Positions 44,563 through 52,535 of a DNA stretch of 64,000 nucleotides are shown one piece after another. The stretch comes from JAPOXR01 sp963664715 (GTDB lineage Bacteria > Pseudomonadota > Alphaproteobacteria > Rhodobacterales > Rhodobacteraceae). How positions within the stretch are numbered: the first letter of the stretch is position 1; every line of letters starts with the position of its first letter. A program made the translations under genes and the position numbers. Below the pieces are notes generated by a model. The model was given only the letters and a program-made list of their open reading frames with translations. It searched no databases and was not told the origin of the DNA. Where the stretch lies: NCBI GenBank assembly GCA_963664715.2, contig CAXXUY010000013.1:1-64000 (forward strand), written 5' to 3'.

Positions 44563-45321
44563 TTGATGCAGGCAGTAGTCGAAAATGTGAAAACGATTGT
44601 TTATGCGCTGCTGCTGGCAGGGCTCTTCCGCACGTTGTTGTTCCAGCCTTTCTGGATTCCTTCCGGTTCGATGAAGGACACGCTGCTGGTTGGGGACTTC
44701 ATGTTCGTCAACAAGCTGGCCTATGGGTATTCGAGGCATTCCTGTCCTTGGTCTCTGTGTCCCTTTACCGGCCGGCTTTTCGCCGAGGAACCGGAGCGCG
44801 GTGATGTCGTGGTCTTCAAGCACCCGGTTTCCAAGCGGGATTTCGTCAAGAGGCTGGTTGGACTGCCGGGAGAGAAGGTGCAGATGCAGGACGGGGTGCT
44901 CTATATCAACGGCGCGCCTGCCCCGCAGCAACCCGATGGAGTGTTCGAAGAGATTATCGGGCGAGACGACCGGCGGGGCGGGAATCTGAGGTGCACGGAA
45001 CGTCAGGGCAACATCTGCAGCAAGCCACGGCTGGTTGAGACCCTTCCGGGAGGGGTTGCACACGCGATTCTCGACCATGGCAGTTCGCCGGCGGATTCGA
45101 CAGCGGTGTTCACGATACCGGAAGGCGAATATTTCTTTCTTGGCGACAACAGGGACAACAGCAGTGACAGCCGGTTTTCGCAATTGCGGGGCGGAGTGGG
45201 GACAGTGCCCTTCGAAAACCTGATCGGGCGCGCTGACCGCGTGATGTTCTCGTCATCCGGTCGGAGCCTGTTCTTTTTCTGGACCTGGCGCAAGGACCGG
45301 TTCTTCAAAGCGATACAGTGA
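44563..45321 (+). CDS. lepB: Signal peptidase I
   Basis: A 252-residue inner-membrane serine protease that removes signal peptides. One N-terminal anchor (IVYALLLAGLFRTLLFQPFW) precedes box B PSGSMKDTLLVGDFMFVNK with the catalytic Ser, and KRDFVKRLVGLPGEKVQ with the catalytic Lys. FFLGDNRDNSSDSRF (box E) is intact. Its stop codon overlaps the GTG start of rnc. Confidence 0.95.
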   Translation: MMQAVVENVKTIVYALLLAGLFRTLLFQPFWIPSGSMKDTLLVGDFMFVNKLAYGYSRHSCPWSLCPFTGRLFAEEPERGDVVVFKHPVSKRDFVKRLVGLPGEKVQMQDGVLYINGAPAPQQPDGVFEEIIGRDDRRGGNLRCTERQGNICSKPRLVETLPGGVAHAILDHGSSPADSTAVFTIPEGEYFFLGDNRDNSSDSRFSQLRGGVGTVPFENLIGRADRVMFSSSGRSLFFFWTWRKDRFFKAIQ

Positions 45322-46007
45322 GCAGACAGCGCAGCACAACGGAACTCGAAGACCGTATCGGATACCGCTTCAAGAACAGGAGACTGCTGTTGCAGGCCCT
45401 GACACATTCCTCCCAGGCTGCGGGCAGGGGTGGTGACAATGAACGGCTGGAGTTTCTCGGTGACCGGGTCCTCGGGCTGGTGATCGCGCAACGTGTCATC
45501 GAAACGCAACCGCAGGCAAGTGTCGGTGAACTGGCGATACGGTTGAATGCACTGGTCAAGAAGTCGTCCTGTGCCAGGGTCGCCGAGGCAATCGGGCTCG
45601 GAAGGCAGTTGCGGCTGGGAAAGGGCGCTTCGGGCCCGGGTGGAATGCCTGGCACCGGCCAGCTCGGCGATGCCATGGAAGCCCTGATTGCTGCCGTCTA
45701 CCTCGACGGAGGAATTGAACCGGCTCGGCAGCTGGTCCTCAGATTCTGGTCGGTCCCCGAATTCGACGTGCTGGGAGATGCCGAGGACCCCAAGAGCAGA
45801 TTGCAAAGCTGGGCGCAGGCGCGGCGAATGAAGATCCCGGAATACCGGGTAATCGACTGCAGCGGGCCGCCGCACAAGCCAAGGTTCACGATTCGGGTTG
45901 AACTGGAATCCGGCATGAATGCCGAGGCAGAAGCATCCAGCAAGAAACTGGCGGAATGCCGGGCGGCAGAAGCCCTCCTCCAATTGCTTGGTGCTGGAGA
46001 TGGCTGA
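45318..46007 (+). CDS. rnc: Ribonuclease III
   Basis: A 229-residue RNase III from a GTG start at 45318, overlapping the lepB stop by four bases. The signature NERLEFLGDRVLGLVI carries catalytic acids, and GDAMEALIAAVYLDGG the second set. A C-terminal double-stranded RNA-binding domain spans about residues 155-225 (DPKSRLQSWAQARRMKIPEY). It overlaps era by eight bases. Confidence 0.95.
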   Translation: MSRQRSTTELEDRIGYRFKNRRLLLQALTHSSQAAGRGGDNERLEFLGDRVLGLVIAQRVIETQPQASVGELAIRLNALVKKSSCARVAEAIGLGRQLRLGKGASGPGGMPGTGQLGDAMEALIAAVYLDGGIEPARQLVLRFWSVPEFDVLGDAEDPKSRLQSWAQARRMKIPEYRVIDCSGPPHKPRFTIRVELESGMNAEAEASSKKLAECRAAEALLQLLGAGDG

Positions 46008-46899
46008 ATCAAGGGCCGGATTCGTTGCACTGGTCGGAGAACCCAATGTTGGCAAGTCAACGCTGCTCAACTGCCTTGTCGGGTCGAGGATTTCAATCGT
46101 CACCCACAAGGCGCAGACAACCAGGTTCAGGATCAGGGGAATTGCCGCCAAGGGCACATCTCAGCTTGTATTCGTGGATACACCGGGCCTGTTCGACCCG
46201 AAGACCCGGCTCGACAAGGCAATGGTCGGCTCGGCCTGGAAGAGCACAACCGAGGCAGATATTGTCCTTCTGGTCGCAGAGGCGCACCGGGGAGCGACAG
46301 ACAGGTGCCTGTCTTTCGTCGATACAATCGCCGAACGGCTTCGGCCCGGACAATTGCTGGCTGTCGCAATCAACAAGATCGATCGCGCCTCACATGAGGA
46401 ACTGTTGTCGTCCGCAAGCATTCTGGGCGAGCGCGCCGATTTTGCCAGGGTATTCATGATTTCTGCCACGAAGAAGGACGGAGTTGGGGATGTTCTCGCC
46501 TGGCTTGCCGAAAATGTTCCCCGAGGGCCCTGGCTGTTTCCAGGGGACCAGGTTTCAGACCTGCCGACGAGGGTCATTGCCGCGGAAATCACGCGCGGAA
46601 GACTGATGTTGCGATTGCATGAAGAAATCCCCTACCGGCTGACGGTCCAGACGGAAGCCTGGAAGGAACGCCGGGACGGTTCTGTCCTGGTCAACCAGGT
46701 TGTGCATGTCGAGCGCGAGAGCCACAAGAGAATGATCATCGGCCAGGGTGGCCGGGTCATCAGGCAGGTTTCGCTCGAAGCCCGGGGAGAAATCAGCGAG
46801 ATGCTGGGTCAGGATGTGCATCTCTTCGTCCGGGTGAAGGTTCGCCCGGGCTGGTCCGATGACGTCAGGCGCTTCATCCTGTCGGAGAGTGGCGACTGA
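46000..46899 (+). CDS. era: GTPase Era
   Basis: From ATG 46000 inside the rnc 3' end (GGAG just before) the protein has 299 residues. The GTPase motifs are GEPNVGKSTLLNCLVG (G1), VDTPGLF (G3) and AINKID (G4). The C-terminal KH domain holds HKRMIIGQGGRVIRQV. Era binds the 3' end of 16S rRNA during small-subunit assembly. Confidence 0.95.
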   Translation: MAESRAGFVALVGEPNVGKSTLLNCLVGSRISIVTHKAQTTRFRIRGIAAKGTSQLVFVDTPGLFDPKTRLDKAMVGSAWKSTTEADIVLLVAEAHRGATDRCLSFVDTIAERLRPGQLLAVAINKIDRASHEELLSSASILGERADFARVFMISATKKDGVGDVLAWLAENVPRGPWLFPGDQVSDLPTRVIAAEITRGRLMLRLHEEIPYRLTVQTEAWKERRDGSVLVNQVVHVERESHKRMIIGQGGRVIRQVSLEARGEISEMLGQDVHLFVRVKVRPGWSDDVRRFILSESGD

Positions 46900-46913
46900 A
46901 GCCGCAGGGCTCG

Positions 46914-47252
46914 GTGAAAGCAGTGGCACGGATAAGCACGGATTTCTGGGTTGGCGCCTATCTCAACCACCTCCGCATTGCAGGTATCCCGGCTTTTGTC
47001 GTTTCACGCGGAAACTCCGAAGCAGGCTCCGTGTTGATACGGTCAAACACGCTGGACGGCCGCTCCCGGCTTTTCCAGAAATCCTACAACCTCATGATGG
47101 ACAGGGAGGTCTGGGTACTCACCGACGAGGGCGAGGATTCCATGATCGACGGCATAGTTGAGCGGCAGATGCAGAGGGACACCGATCTCTGGATCATAGA
47201 AGTGGAAGACCGCGAGGGGCAAACACTTCTCGAAACGGACGGATTCGAGTAG
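46914..47252 (+). CDS. DUF1491 family protein
   Basis: A 112-residue protein from GTG 46914 (MKAVARISTDFWVGAYLNHL), with IAGIPAFVVSRGNSEAGSVL and REVWVLTDEGE. It matches DUF1491, a small family almost confined to alphaproteobacteria and often beside era and recO. Function unknown. Confidence 0.88.
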   Translation: MKAVARISTDFWVGAYLNHLRIAGIPAFVVSRGNSEAGSVLIRSNTLDGRSRLFQKSYNLMMDREVWVLTDEGEDSMIDGIVERQMQRDTDLWIIEVEDREGQTLLETDGFE

Positions 47253-47261
47253 CGTCCGATC

Positions 47262-48008
47262 ATGAACTGGCGCGATCGCGGCATATTGCTGTCCTCAAGA
47301 AATCACGGGGAGACGTCTGCGATCCTGGATGTCTTCACCTCGTCGCACGGGCGGCATTCCGGGGTCCTGCGCGGTGGCACGTCCAGAAGATACAAGCCAG
47401 TGCTTCAACCGGGAACGGAACTCATCGTCGAATGGCGTGCGAGATTGCCTGATCATATCGGCAACTATCGGATCGAGCCGGCAAGATCGCGGGCGGCTGC
47501 GCTCATGTCTGACCGCATGGCACTGGCTGCATTGTCCTCGCTTTGCTCCGTCCTCTCGATGTCCCTTCCCGAGAGAGAACCGAACCAGGACTGCTATGAT
47601 CGAACGATCGGTCTTCTGGACTCGCTGGAAACGTCATCCGACTGGCTTGGCAAGTACCTGATGTGGGAGCTTGAACTGCTGGGAGAGATCGGGTTCGGTC
47701 TTGACCTGGAACGCTGCGTCGTGACGGGAACGACAGGCAATCTCGTTTTTGTCTCCCCAAAATCCGGATGTGCCGTCAGCCGTCGGGGAGCCGGCAAATG
47801 GGCCGACCGGATGTTGCCGTTGCCGCCCTGTTTTCTCGGGGGGAAGCTCTCTGGCATCAACGAGATGTCGGATGGTCTCAAGACCATCGGGCATTTCCTG
47901 AAGCTGGGGATCATGACGGGCGGGAGGTCAACTTCGCTGCCGCCTGCCCGGGTTCGATTTGCCGAATCGATCCAACGAATGGCCGGGAAACCGCAACGGC
48001 AACCGTAA
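47262..48008 (+). CDS. recO: DNA repair protein RecO
   Basis: A 248-residue RecO of the RecFOR recombination pathway. The N-terminal OB fold has DRGILLSSRNHGETSAILDV and FTSSHGRHSGVLRGGTSRRY with LQPGTELIVEWRAR. The helical C-terminal domain has YLMWELELLGEIGFGLDLER followed by CVVTGTTGNLVFVSPKSGCA. It ends the lepB-rnc-era-DUF1491-recO run. Confidence 0.92.
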   Translation: MNWRDRGILLSSRNHGETSAILDVFTSSHGRHSGVLRGGTSRRYKPVLQPGTELIVEWRARLPDHIGNYRIEPARSRAAALMSDRMALAALSSLCSVLSMSLPEREPNQDCYDRTIGLLDSLETSSDWLGKYLMWELELLGEIGFGLDLERCVVTGTTGNLVFVSPKSGCAVSRRGAGKWADRMLPLPPCFLGGKLSGINEMSDGLKTIGHFLKLGIMTGGRSTSLPPARVRFAESIQRMAGKPQRQP

Positions 48009-48883
48009 TCCGGGACAAGCCTGCCCGGTTCGATTGACCAGGCAGAGGCAGGACGGATTCGGCTCCTGCGCGGCCGAAAGAGCCGCGGGTGCAGCTTCAT
48101 GCTGACCAACCCACTGGTCGAACACCGCTGCACAAGTCCGGTTGCAAGCCGGAATGAACGGAGGTCACGCGTTCCGGCCGCGCGGGTGTCAATTTCGGAC
48201 CAGTAATTTCCTCCCTGGCCTGAACATCGGGGCTTCCGGAGCGGCAATCCGGGTGAAACGGCATGATGCCCGACACCGGCTGGTATGCCAACCCTACATG
48301 CATTCTCGATTTCCCCTGGAACATGGTCGACGCGACAAGACTCACGATCAAGAGAAATCCCTGAATCACCAGTCCGGCCTGAAACCGTCAATTGCGGCCC
48401 TGACTGCTTCGTCCTTGAGGATCCATGATCACGAAGTCCGGTCGGTCAGGTTGGCAGTGAATTCACCCGGTGAATTGAAGAAGGCCGACCGAAGAAACGG
48501 GTCAGCGAGGGTAGGCACGGCCAGAATGAGTGCGATCGGGGCAACTTGAACGGGCAGTGACGCCGAATTCAGCAACTGAAGCCAGCGCGGAGAACGATGA
48601 TCCAAAATTCACCTCCGCGCGGACCGGATTTCCGGGCCCACAAGCACGAACAGAAGAACAGATCCCTGGAAGAGGGCCGTGCACTGTCTTCGACCTCGAC
48701 AATCGCGTTCTGTGACCGCATGTACTTGCTGGACGAAGCGAACATCATGACGATGCATGGTGTCGCTGCAACCGACGCGAGACTGCTGGGCGAATGGGCT
48801 TCAGGCTAATGCCGCAATCGCCGTGACATCGATCGGTGTTCTGGAGTCCACCAGAGGTCCGGTGTCAGTCTCAGAAGTTGCGT
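48009..48883. other. Decayed intergenic stretch, no gene assigned
   Basis: About 875 bp with no credible gene on either strand. Short minus-strand frames contain hydrophobic runs, for example PIALILAVPTLADPFLRSAF near 48480-48530 and IQGFLLIVSLVAS near 48330-48370, in an order and position that could be the ruins of a permease gene downstream of the adjacent binding protein. The match is too weak to call. Confidence 0.35.
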
Positions 48884-49630
48884 TCAGTTGTTCCAGTACT
48901 TTTGAATGAGTTCATCGAGCACACCGCTGGCGCGTATCATGGCGAGTCCTTCATTGAACGCATCAACCATCGTGTCTCCTTCCTGGAACACGATTCCAAG
49001 TGGATCGGCCTGAAGACCGGCAATTCCGGTTGTCAATTCGCCGGCAAATTCCTGATCGTAGGCTGATCCAGACGTTTCATCCAGGACCACGCCGTCAACA
49101 TCGGCATTCTGCAAGGCCAGGATTGCGCCTGCAAAGCTGTCGTAAAGGCTGACCCTGTCTCGCCCGACCAGTTCTTCCGCCAACTGTGCATTCGTGGTTG
49201 CAGTTTGCGCCGCAAGTTTGCGTCCGCCAGCCTGAAAATCCTCGACAGTCAGGCCTTCATCTTCGACCCGGAGAAGAATGGCCTGGCTGACAACGAGGTA
49301 AGGATCAGAAAAGTCCATCACCTTGTCACGTTCATCCGTGATCGAAACGCCGGATATGACGAGATCAAGCTCACCTTGCAGCAATGCCGCGAATATGCCG
49401 TCCCAGGCCGTGTTGACGAATTCCGGTTCGCAATTGATTTCCGAGCATATGGCGTTCATCACATCAACGTCGAAACCGACGATCTCGCCGGTCGTTTCAT
49501 CGATGGTTTCCATTGGCGGATAGGTTGCATCGGTTCCGACCTTGAGGACCTTTCCGCCAAGGTCCGCAGCGAACAACATTCCAGGCAGCCAGCAAGACAG
49601 CAATGCCGTGCAAGAGAGCTTTCTGAGCAC
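48884..49630 (-). CDS. Periplasmic amino-acid-binding protein of an ABC transporter
   Basis: A 248-residue family 3 solute-binding protein. The signal peptide MLRKLSCTALLSCWLPGMLF is followed by LKVGTDATYPPMETIDETTG, IVGFDVDVMNAICSEINCEP and WDGIFAALLQGELDLVISGV, the usual polar amino-acid-binding pattern. It ends ELIQKYWNN. No permease or ATPase gene lies beside it, so it is an orphan here and must use a transporter encoded elsewhere or be a relic of a decayed operon. Confidence 0.9.
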   Translation of the reverse strand: MLRKLSCTALLSCWLPGMLFAADLGGKVLKVGTDATYPPMETIDETTGEIVGFDVDVMNAICSEINCEPEFVNTAWDGIFAALLQGELDLVISGVSITDERDKVMDFSDPYLVVSQAILLRVEDEGLTVEDFQAGGRKLAAQTATTNAQLAEELVGRDRVSLYDSFAGAILALQNADVDGVVLDETSGSAYDQEFAGELTTGIAGLQADPLGIVFQEGDTMVDAFNEGLAMIRASGVLDELIQKYWNN

Positions 49631-50128
49631 CCGGATCTCCTTTCCCGGTTTCCAGGGACCTATTCTTAATTCCAGACTGGCATTGCAAGCCTTTCAATTA
49701 CTCGACGACGCAATTTACGGATTTGACGAAGGCTCACGCCAAGTTCCCCGGGTCCTTGACAGGCTTGATCCCTACCTCGCGGGTAGACCAAGACACTCGG
49801 ACAGCATCGGAGGACACAGTGCACGGTTCCCGGCAGCTTCCGGAGATGCCCGGTCCAATGCTGGTGTGCCTCGAAACCTTGAATTGTCTTCGGATACAGA
49901 CTGCTCAAACGTAACTTCGAAGTGTCTCAGTTCGTCCGCTGACACTCTGAGGTTCTTACCCATCGGCTGCCGATTGCCCCCGACTTAAGCATCAGTTCAT
50001 TTTCTGGCGAAACTCATTTCGTAGGTTGCCAACTGCCATCGTTGCAGGAGCTTAACTTAAACGGACCCTATGGCATCGTTTCAGTACTGCTCAGGTTCAA
50101 TCCCAATGGTTCGACGCCGAACCGAATG
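49631..50128. other. Intergenic stretch, no gene assigned
   Basis: About 500 bp. A minus-strand frame near 49666-49730 ends GVSLRQIRKLRRRVIERLAM, reminiscent of a helix-turn-helix tail, but no upstream continuation is visible. The promoter of the binding-protein gene should lie just above 49630. Confidence 0.3.
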
Positions 50129-50503
50129 TTACTGTTCCCTCGGCCCTGTTGATCGAACAATTTCCAGCGTGACCTGTTGCAAGGGCAACACCCGTTCAAA
50201 CTCTGCATCAATGTCCTTTCTTCTCGGATTTCGCGAGTTTGGCTGGACGACCAGGACCCTGATTCGTACGTAACCGGCTTCCTCGTTTATAGACAAGACA
50301 CGATCAAATGCGGGAGCAGACTGAGTCACGGAAAGGTGACGTTCCATATATCTGCGGGCCATGAACAATTGCCAACGTGCCTGCTGCCTGGATTGTTCCT
50401 CTCCAGCGTCGCGCTGAACCGCGACAATGAGCGCGCTACGCCCGTATCTTGCATGGTAGAAGTCATGACTCTCCAGGAGCGTTTCATCGAATACGGGTTT
50501 CAT
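50129..50503 (-). CDS. Hypothetical protein
   Basis: A 124-residue frame from ATG 50503 with AGGAG five bases before it (MKPVFDETLLESHDFYHARY). Composition is protein-like: charged, with RYGRSALIVAVQRDAGEEQS and YVRIRVLVVQPNSRNP. The ribosome site and the absence of stops in a decayed neighbourhood support a real gene. No family recognised. It lies downstream of the retropepsin gene in the same orientation. Confidence 0.45.
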   Translation of the reverse strand: MKPVFDETLLESHDFYHARYGRSALIVAVQRDAGEEQSRQQARWQLFMARRYMERHLSVTQSAPAFDRVLSINEEAGYVRIRVLVVQPNSRNPRRKDIDAEFERVLPLQQVTLEIVRSTGPREQ

Positions 50504-50831
50504 GCGGTCTCCTGAAGATCTTTGAAGCAGCATCAAGGAACCCACCGAGTTTGTGGTCAGCCTTGTGACTGCAATTTGGAGTAACCGGACTTGCCGGTGG
50601 AATACTGCCCAATCCCCGTCATTTGTTGTCGGGCGAATTGATGCCCCGGGAGCAGAAGCCTAGCGAGTGGAAATGTCCATTGCTGACTCGCCTCTATCCC
50701 CGACTTCCATCTGAATGGTCTCGAAGTGCTGACCTGACAACAAATCCGTATCGCGAACAGGTCTACATCCACACAACCACGCCAGCAGAAAATGCTCCAG
50801 AATGCCATTTGCATCTCTGTGCAGTTCGCAG
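50504..50831. other. Intergenic gap, nothing recognised
   Basis: About 330 bp between the hypothetical gene and the retropepsin gene, both on the minus strand. No motif, repeat or credible frame seen. Confidence 0.35.
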
Positions 50832-51269
50832 TCAGTCACCGAGAACCATACGAGCATCTGAACAAATCACCTCTGCCTGAAGCTCTGATGCCGACTTGTT
50901 GTAGGTGACGCACCACTGATCGATGATGTCGCGTCCCAGCAACGAAGGAATCGTCATCAACTCAACAGCTGGCTTACAGATGTGCAGCTTGATCGTATAC
51001 GCGTACAGGATTTGATCACCGACAAATGTCAAATGCGCTGACTCGACACAATTCCTGGATTCCCCACCAATCCCCAATGACGATACCTCGTCTTCCAACT
51101 TTCCGTATTCGATCCCCATCCGTTGGCCGTCAAGGGGCATCAAGAGCGAGGTGTCCGCCCCGGTATCAAAGATGAACGAGACATAACCGCTCTTTCCCAG
51201 TCTGGGGAGCAAGACATGCCCTTCCATATAGGGGCGACCAGAGGTGTCGCCGAACCTTCCCCGTATCAT
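50832..51269 (-). CDS. Retropepsin-like aspartic protease
   Basis: A 145-residue protein from ATG 51269 (MIRGRFGDTSGRPYMEGHVL). The single catalytic motif SFIFDTGADTSLLMP (residues 31-45; D35-T-G) and the later flap and C-terminal motif IPSLLGRDIIDQW (LLGRD) match bacterial retropepsin-like proteases, which act as homodimers. The reading frame is intact, but an IS630 sits three bases upstream of the start codon and has cut it off from its partner DUF5678 gene, so expression now depends on the IS or on read-through. Confidence 0.8.
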   Translation of the reverse strand: MIRGRFGDTSGRPYMEGHVLLPRLGKSGYVSFIFDTGADTSLLMPLDGQRMGIEYGKLEDEVSSLGIGGESRNCVESAHLTFVGDQILYAYTIKLHICKPAVELMTIPSLLGRDIIDQWCVTYNKSASELQAEVICSDARMVLGD

Positions 51270-51273
51270 GCTA

Positions 51274-52479
51274 GTGGTCTGTTTGTGTTTGGGGATTCCA
51301 TTTTCCCGTGGCGTATGATTCAACCACTCCCGGCGAATGCCGCACAGTTTTCGAACGGGAGCAGGACAGCAATGGCAAGGAGCAGGAGAACACGGATCGT
51401 TCTGAGCGGGCAAGACCGGGCACGTCTGGAGAAGATCAGGACCGGTCCTCATTCGATCCTCAAGCATGTCCAGAGGGCGAACATCATCCTTCACCTCGGC
51501 GACGGTCTCACCCTGTCGCAGACGATGCGGGCCACCGGCATGTCGAAACCGACGGTCTGGCGCTGGTGGGACCGCTTCCTTGTGGAGGGTGTTGACGGCC
51601 TGCTTTACGACATCCCCGGGAAAACGGGTCGCAAGCCGGTCTCGCAGGAGAAAGTCAGGCAGGTGATCGAGCTTGCGATGTCGCCGCCGCCGGCGCACAG
51701 CAGTCACTGGACGCTGCGGGCGCTGGCCAGGAGGCTGGGGATCGGGGTCTCGACGGTGTTCGGTATCCTGAAGCGCAACGGCCTGAAACCGCACAGGGTC
51801 AAGACGTTCAAGGTCTCCCGCGATCCGAGGTTCGAATTGAAGGTCCGCGACGTGGTTGGCCTCTACGTCGACCCGCCCGACCACGCTGTCGTCATCTCGG
51901 TGGACGAGAAGACACAGATACAGGCGCTTGGGCGGACGCAGACGCCGCTGCCGATGAAGCCCGGCCATCCCGGGACCCGCACCCATGATAACAGGCGCAA
52001 CGGCACCACCTGCCTGATGGCGGCTCTCGATGTCGCCACCGGCAAGGTCACCGGCGAGATGGTCGAGCGTCACCGCTCGGAGGAGTTCCTTGCCTTCCTC
52101 GACAACGTTGCCGGGGGGATCGAGCCCGGAACCCCGGTTCATGTCATTCTCGACAACGTCTCCTCCCACAAGTCGGCCGAGGTCAACGAATGGCTGAAGC
52201 AGCACAAAAACTGGACCTTCCACTTCACGCCGACCTCGGCCTCCTGGATGAATGCCGTCGAGGGGTTCTTCTCCAAGCTCTCGAGGCAGCGGCTCAAGCA
52301 TGCGATCTTCAATTCGCTTGACGAGTGCATTGCGGCGATCGAGGGCTACATCGAGCATCACAACGCCACTGACGCCCGCCCGTTCCGCTGGAGCAAGAAG
52401 CCCGAGGATCTCGTCGAGGCATGGAAAAAGGGACACCAGAAGCTGCAGGAATTGGCATCGTGAGAAAGAATCAAACCAC
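51274..52479 (+). mobile_element. IS630-family element at the junction of the DUF5678 and retropepsin genes
   Basis: The element is flanked by duplicated TA (51272-51273 and 52480-52481), the obligatory IS630 target, with inverted ends GTGGT and ACCAC. Excision rejoins ...CTCTAG-C-ATGATA on the minus strand: the DUF5678 stop TAG, one base, then the retropepsin ATG. The insertion therefore used the TA of the stop codon. Confidence 0.85.
51372..52463 (+). CDS. IS630-family transposase
   Basis: A 363-residue DDE transposase from ATG 51372 (MARSRRTRIVLSGQDRARLE). It has N-terminal helix-turn-helix domains (LTLSQTMRATGMSKPTVWRW and LRALARRLGIGVSTVFGILK), then VVISVDEKTQIQALGRT (first Asp), VHVILDNVSSHKSAEV (second Asp) and FTPTSASWMNAVEGFFSKLS (Glu). 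The frame is intact; upstream in-frame codons lie in the protease gene and are spurious. Confidence 0.92.
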   Translation: MARSRRTRIVLSGQDRARLEKIRTGPHSILKHVQRANIILHLGDGLTLSQTMRATGMSKPTVWRWWDRFLVEGVDGLLYDIPGKTGRKPVSQEKVRQVIELAMSPPPAHSSHWTLRALARRLGIGVSTVFGILKRNGLKPHRVKTFKVSRDPRFELKVRDVVGLYVDPPDHAVVISVDEKTQIQALGRTQTPLPMKPGHPGTRTHDNRRNGTTCLMAALDVATGKVTGEMVERHRSEEFLAFLDNVAGGIEPGTPVHVILDNVSSHKSAEVNEWLKQHKNWTFHFTPTSASWMNAVEGFFSKLSRQRLKHAIFNSLDECIAAIEGYIEHHNATDARPFRWSKKPEDLVEAWKKGHQKLQELAS

Positions 52480-52531
52480 TAGAGGATCAATGTGCGCTTG
52501 TTCTTCTCTATGAACCGGACGATCGTGTCGC
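52479..52531 (-). pseudogene. DUF5678-like gene, 3' fragment
   Basis: The 3' end encodes GDTIVRFIEKNKRTLIL and a TAG stop whose TA is the IS630 target. It joins perfectly in frame to the 5' fragment at 54199-54430 once the IS1182 and one CTAG copy are removed (RRGIPLGDTIVRFI). The C-terminus RTLIL is typical of DUF5678 proteins. Confidence 0.7.
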
Positions 52532-52535
52532 CTAG

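Noticed and set aside
48097..48560. Possible ABC permease ruins beside the binding protein
   Set aside because: Hydrophobic runs exist but no permease signature (EAA loop) could be found; left as unassigned sequence.
49666..49908. Possible AraC-type helix-turn-helix tail on the minus strand
   Set aside because: Only about 20 residues look helix-turn-helix-like and there is no continuing domain in any frame.
50832..52436. Apparent 534-residue protein combining retropepsin with a long N-terminus
   Set aside because: The N-terminal part is antisense of the IS630 transposase; the real protease starts at ATG 51269 just outside the IS.
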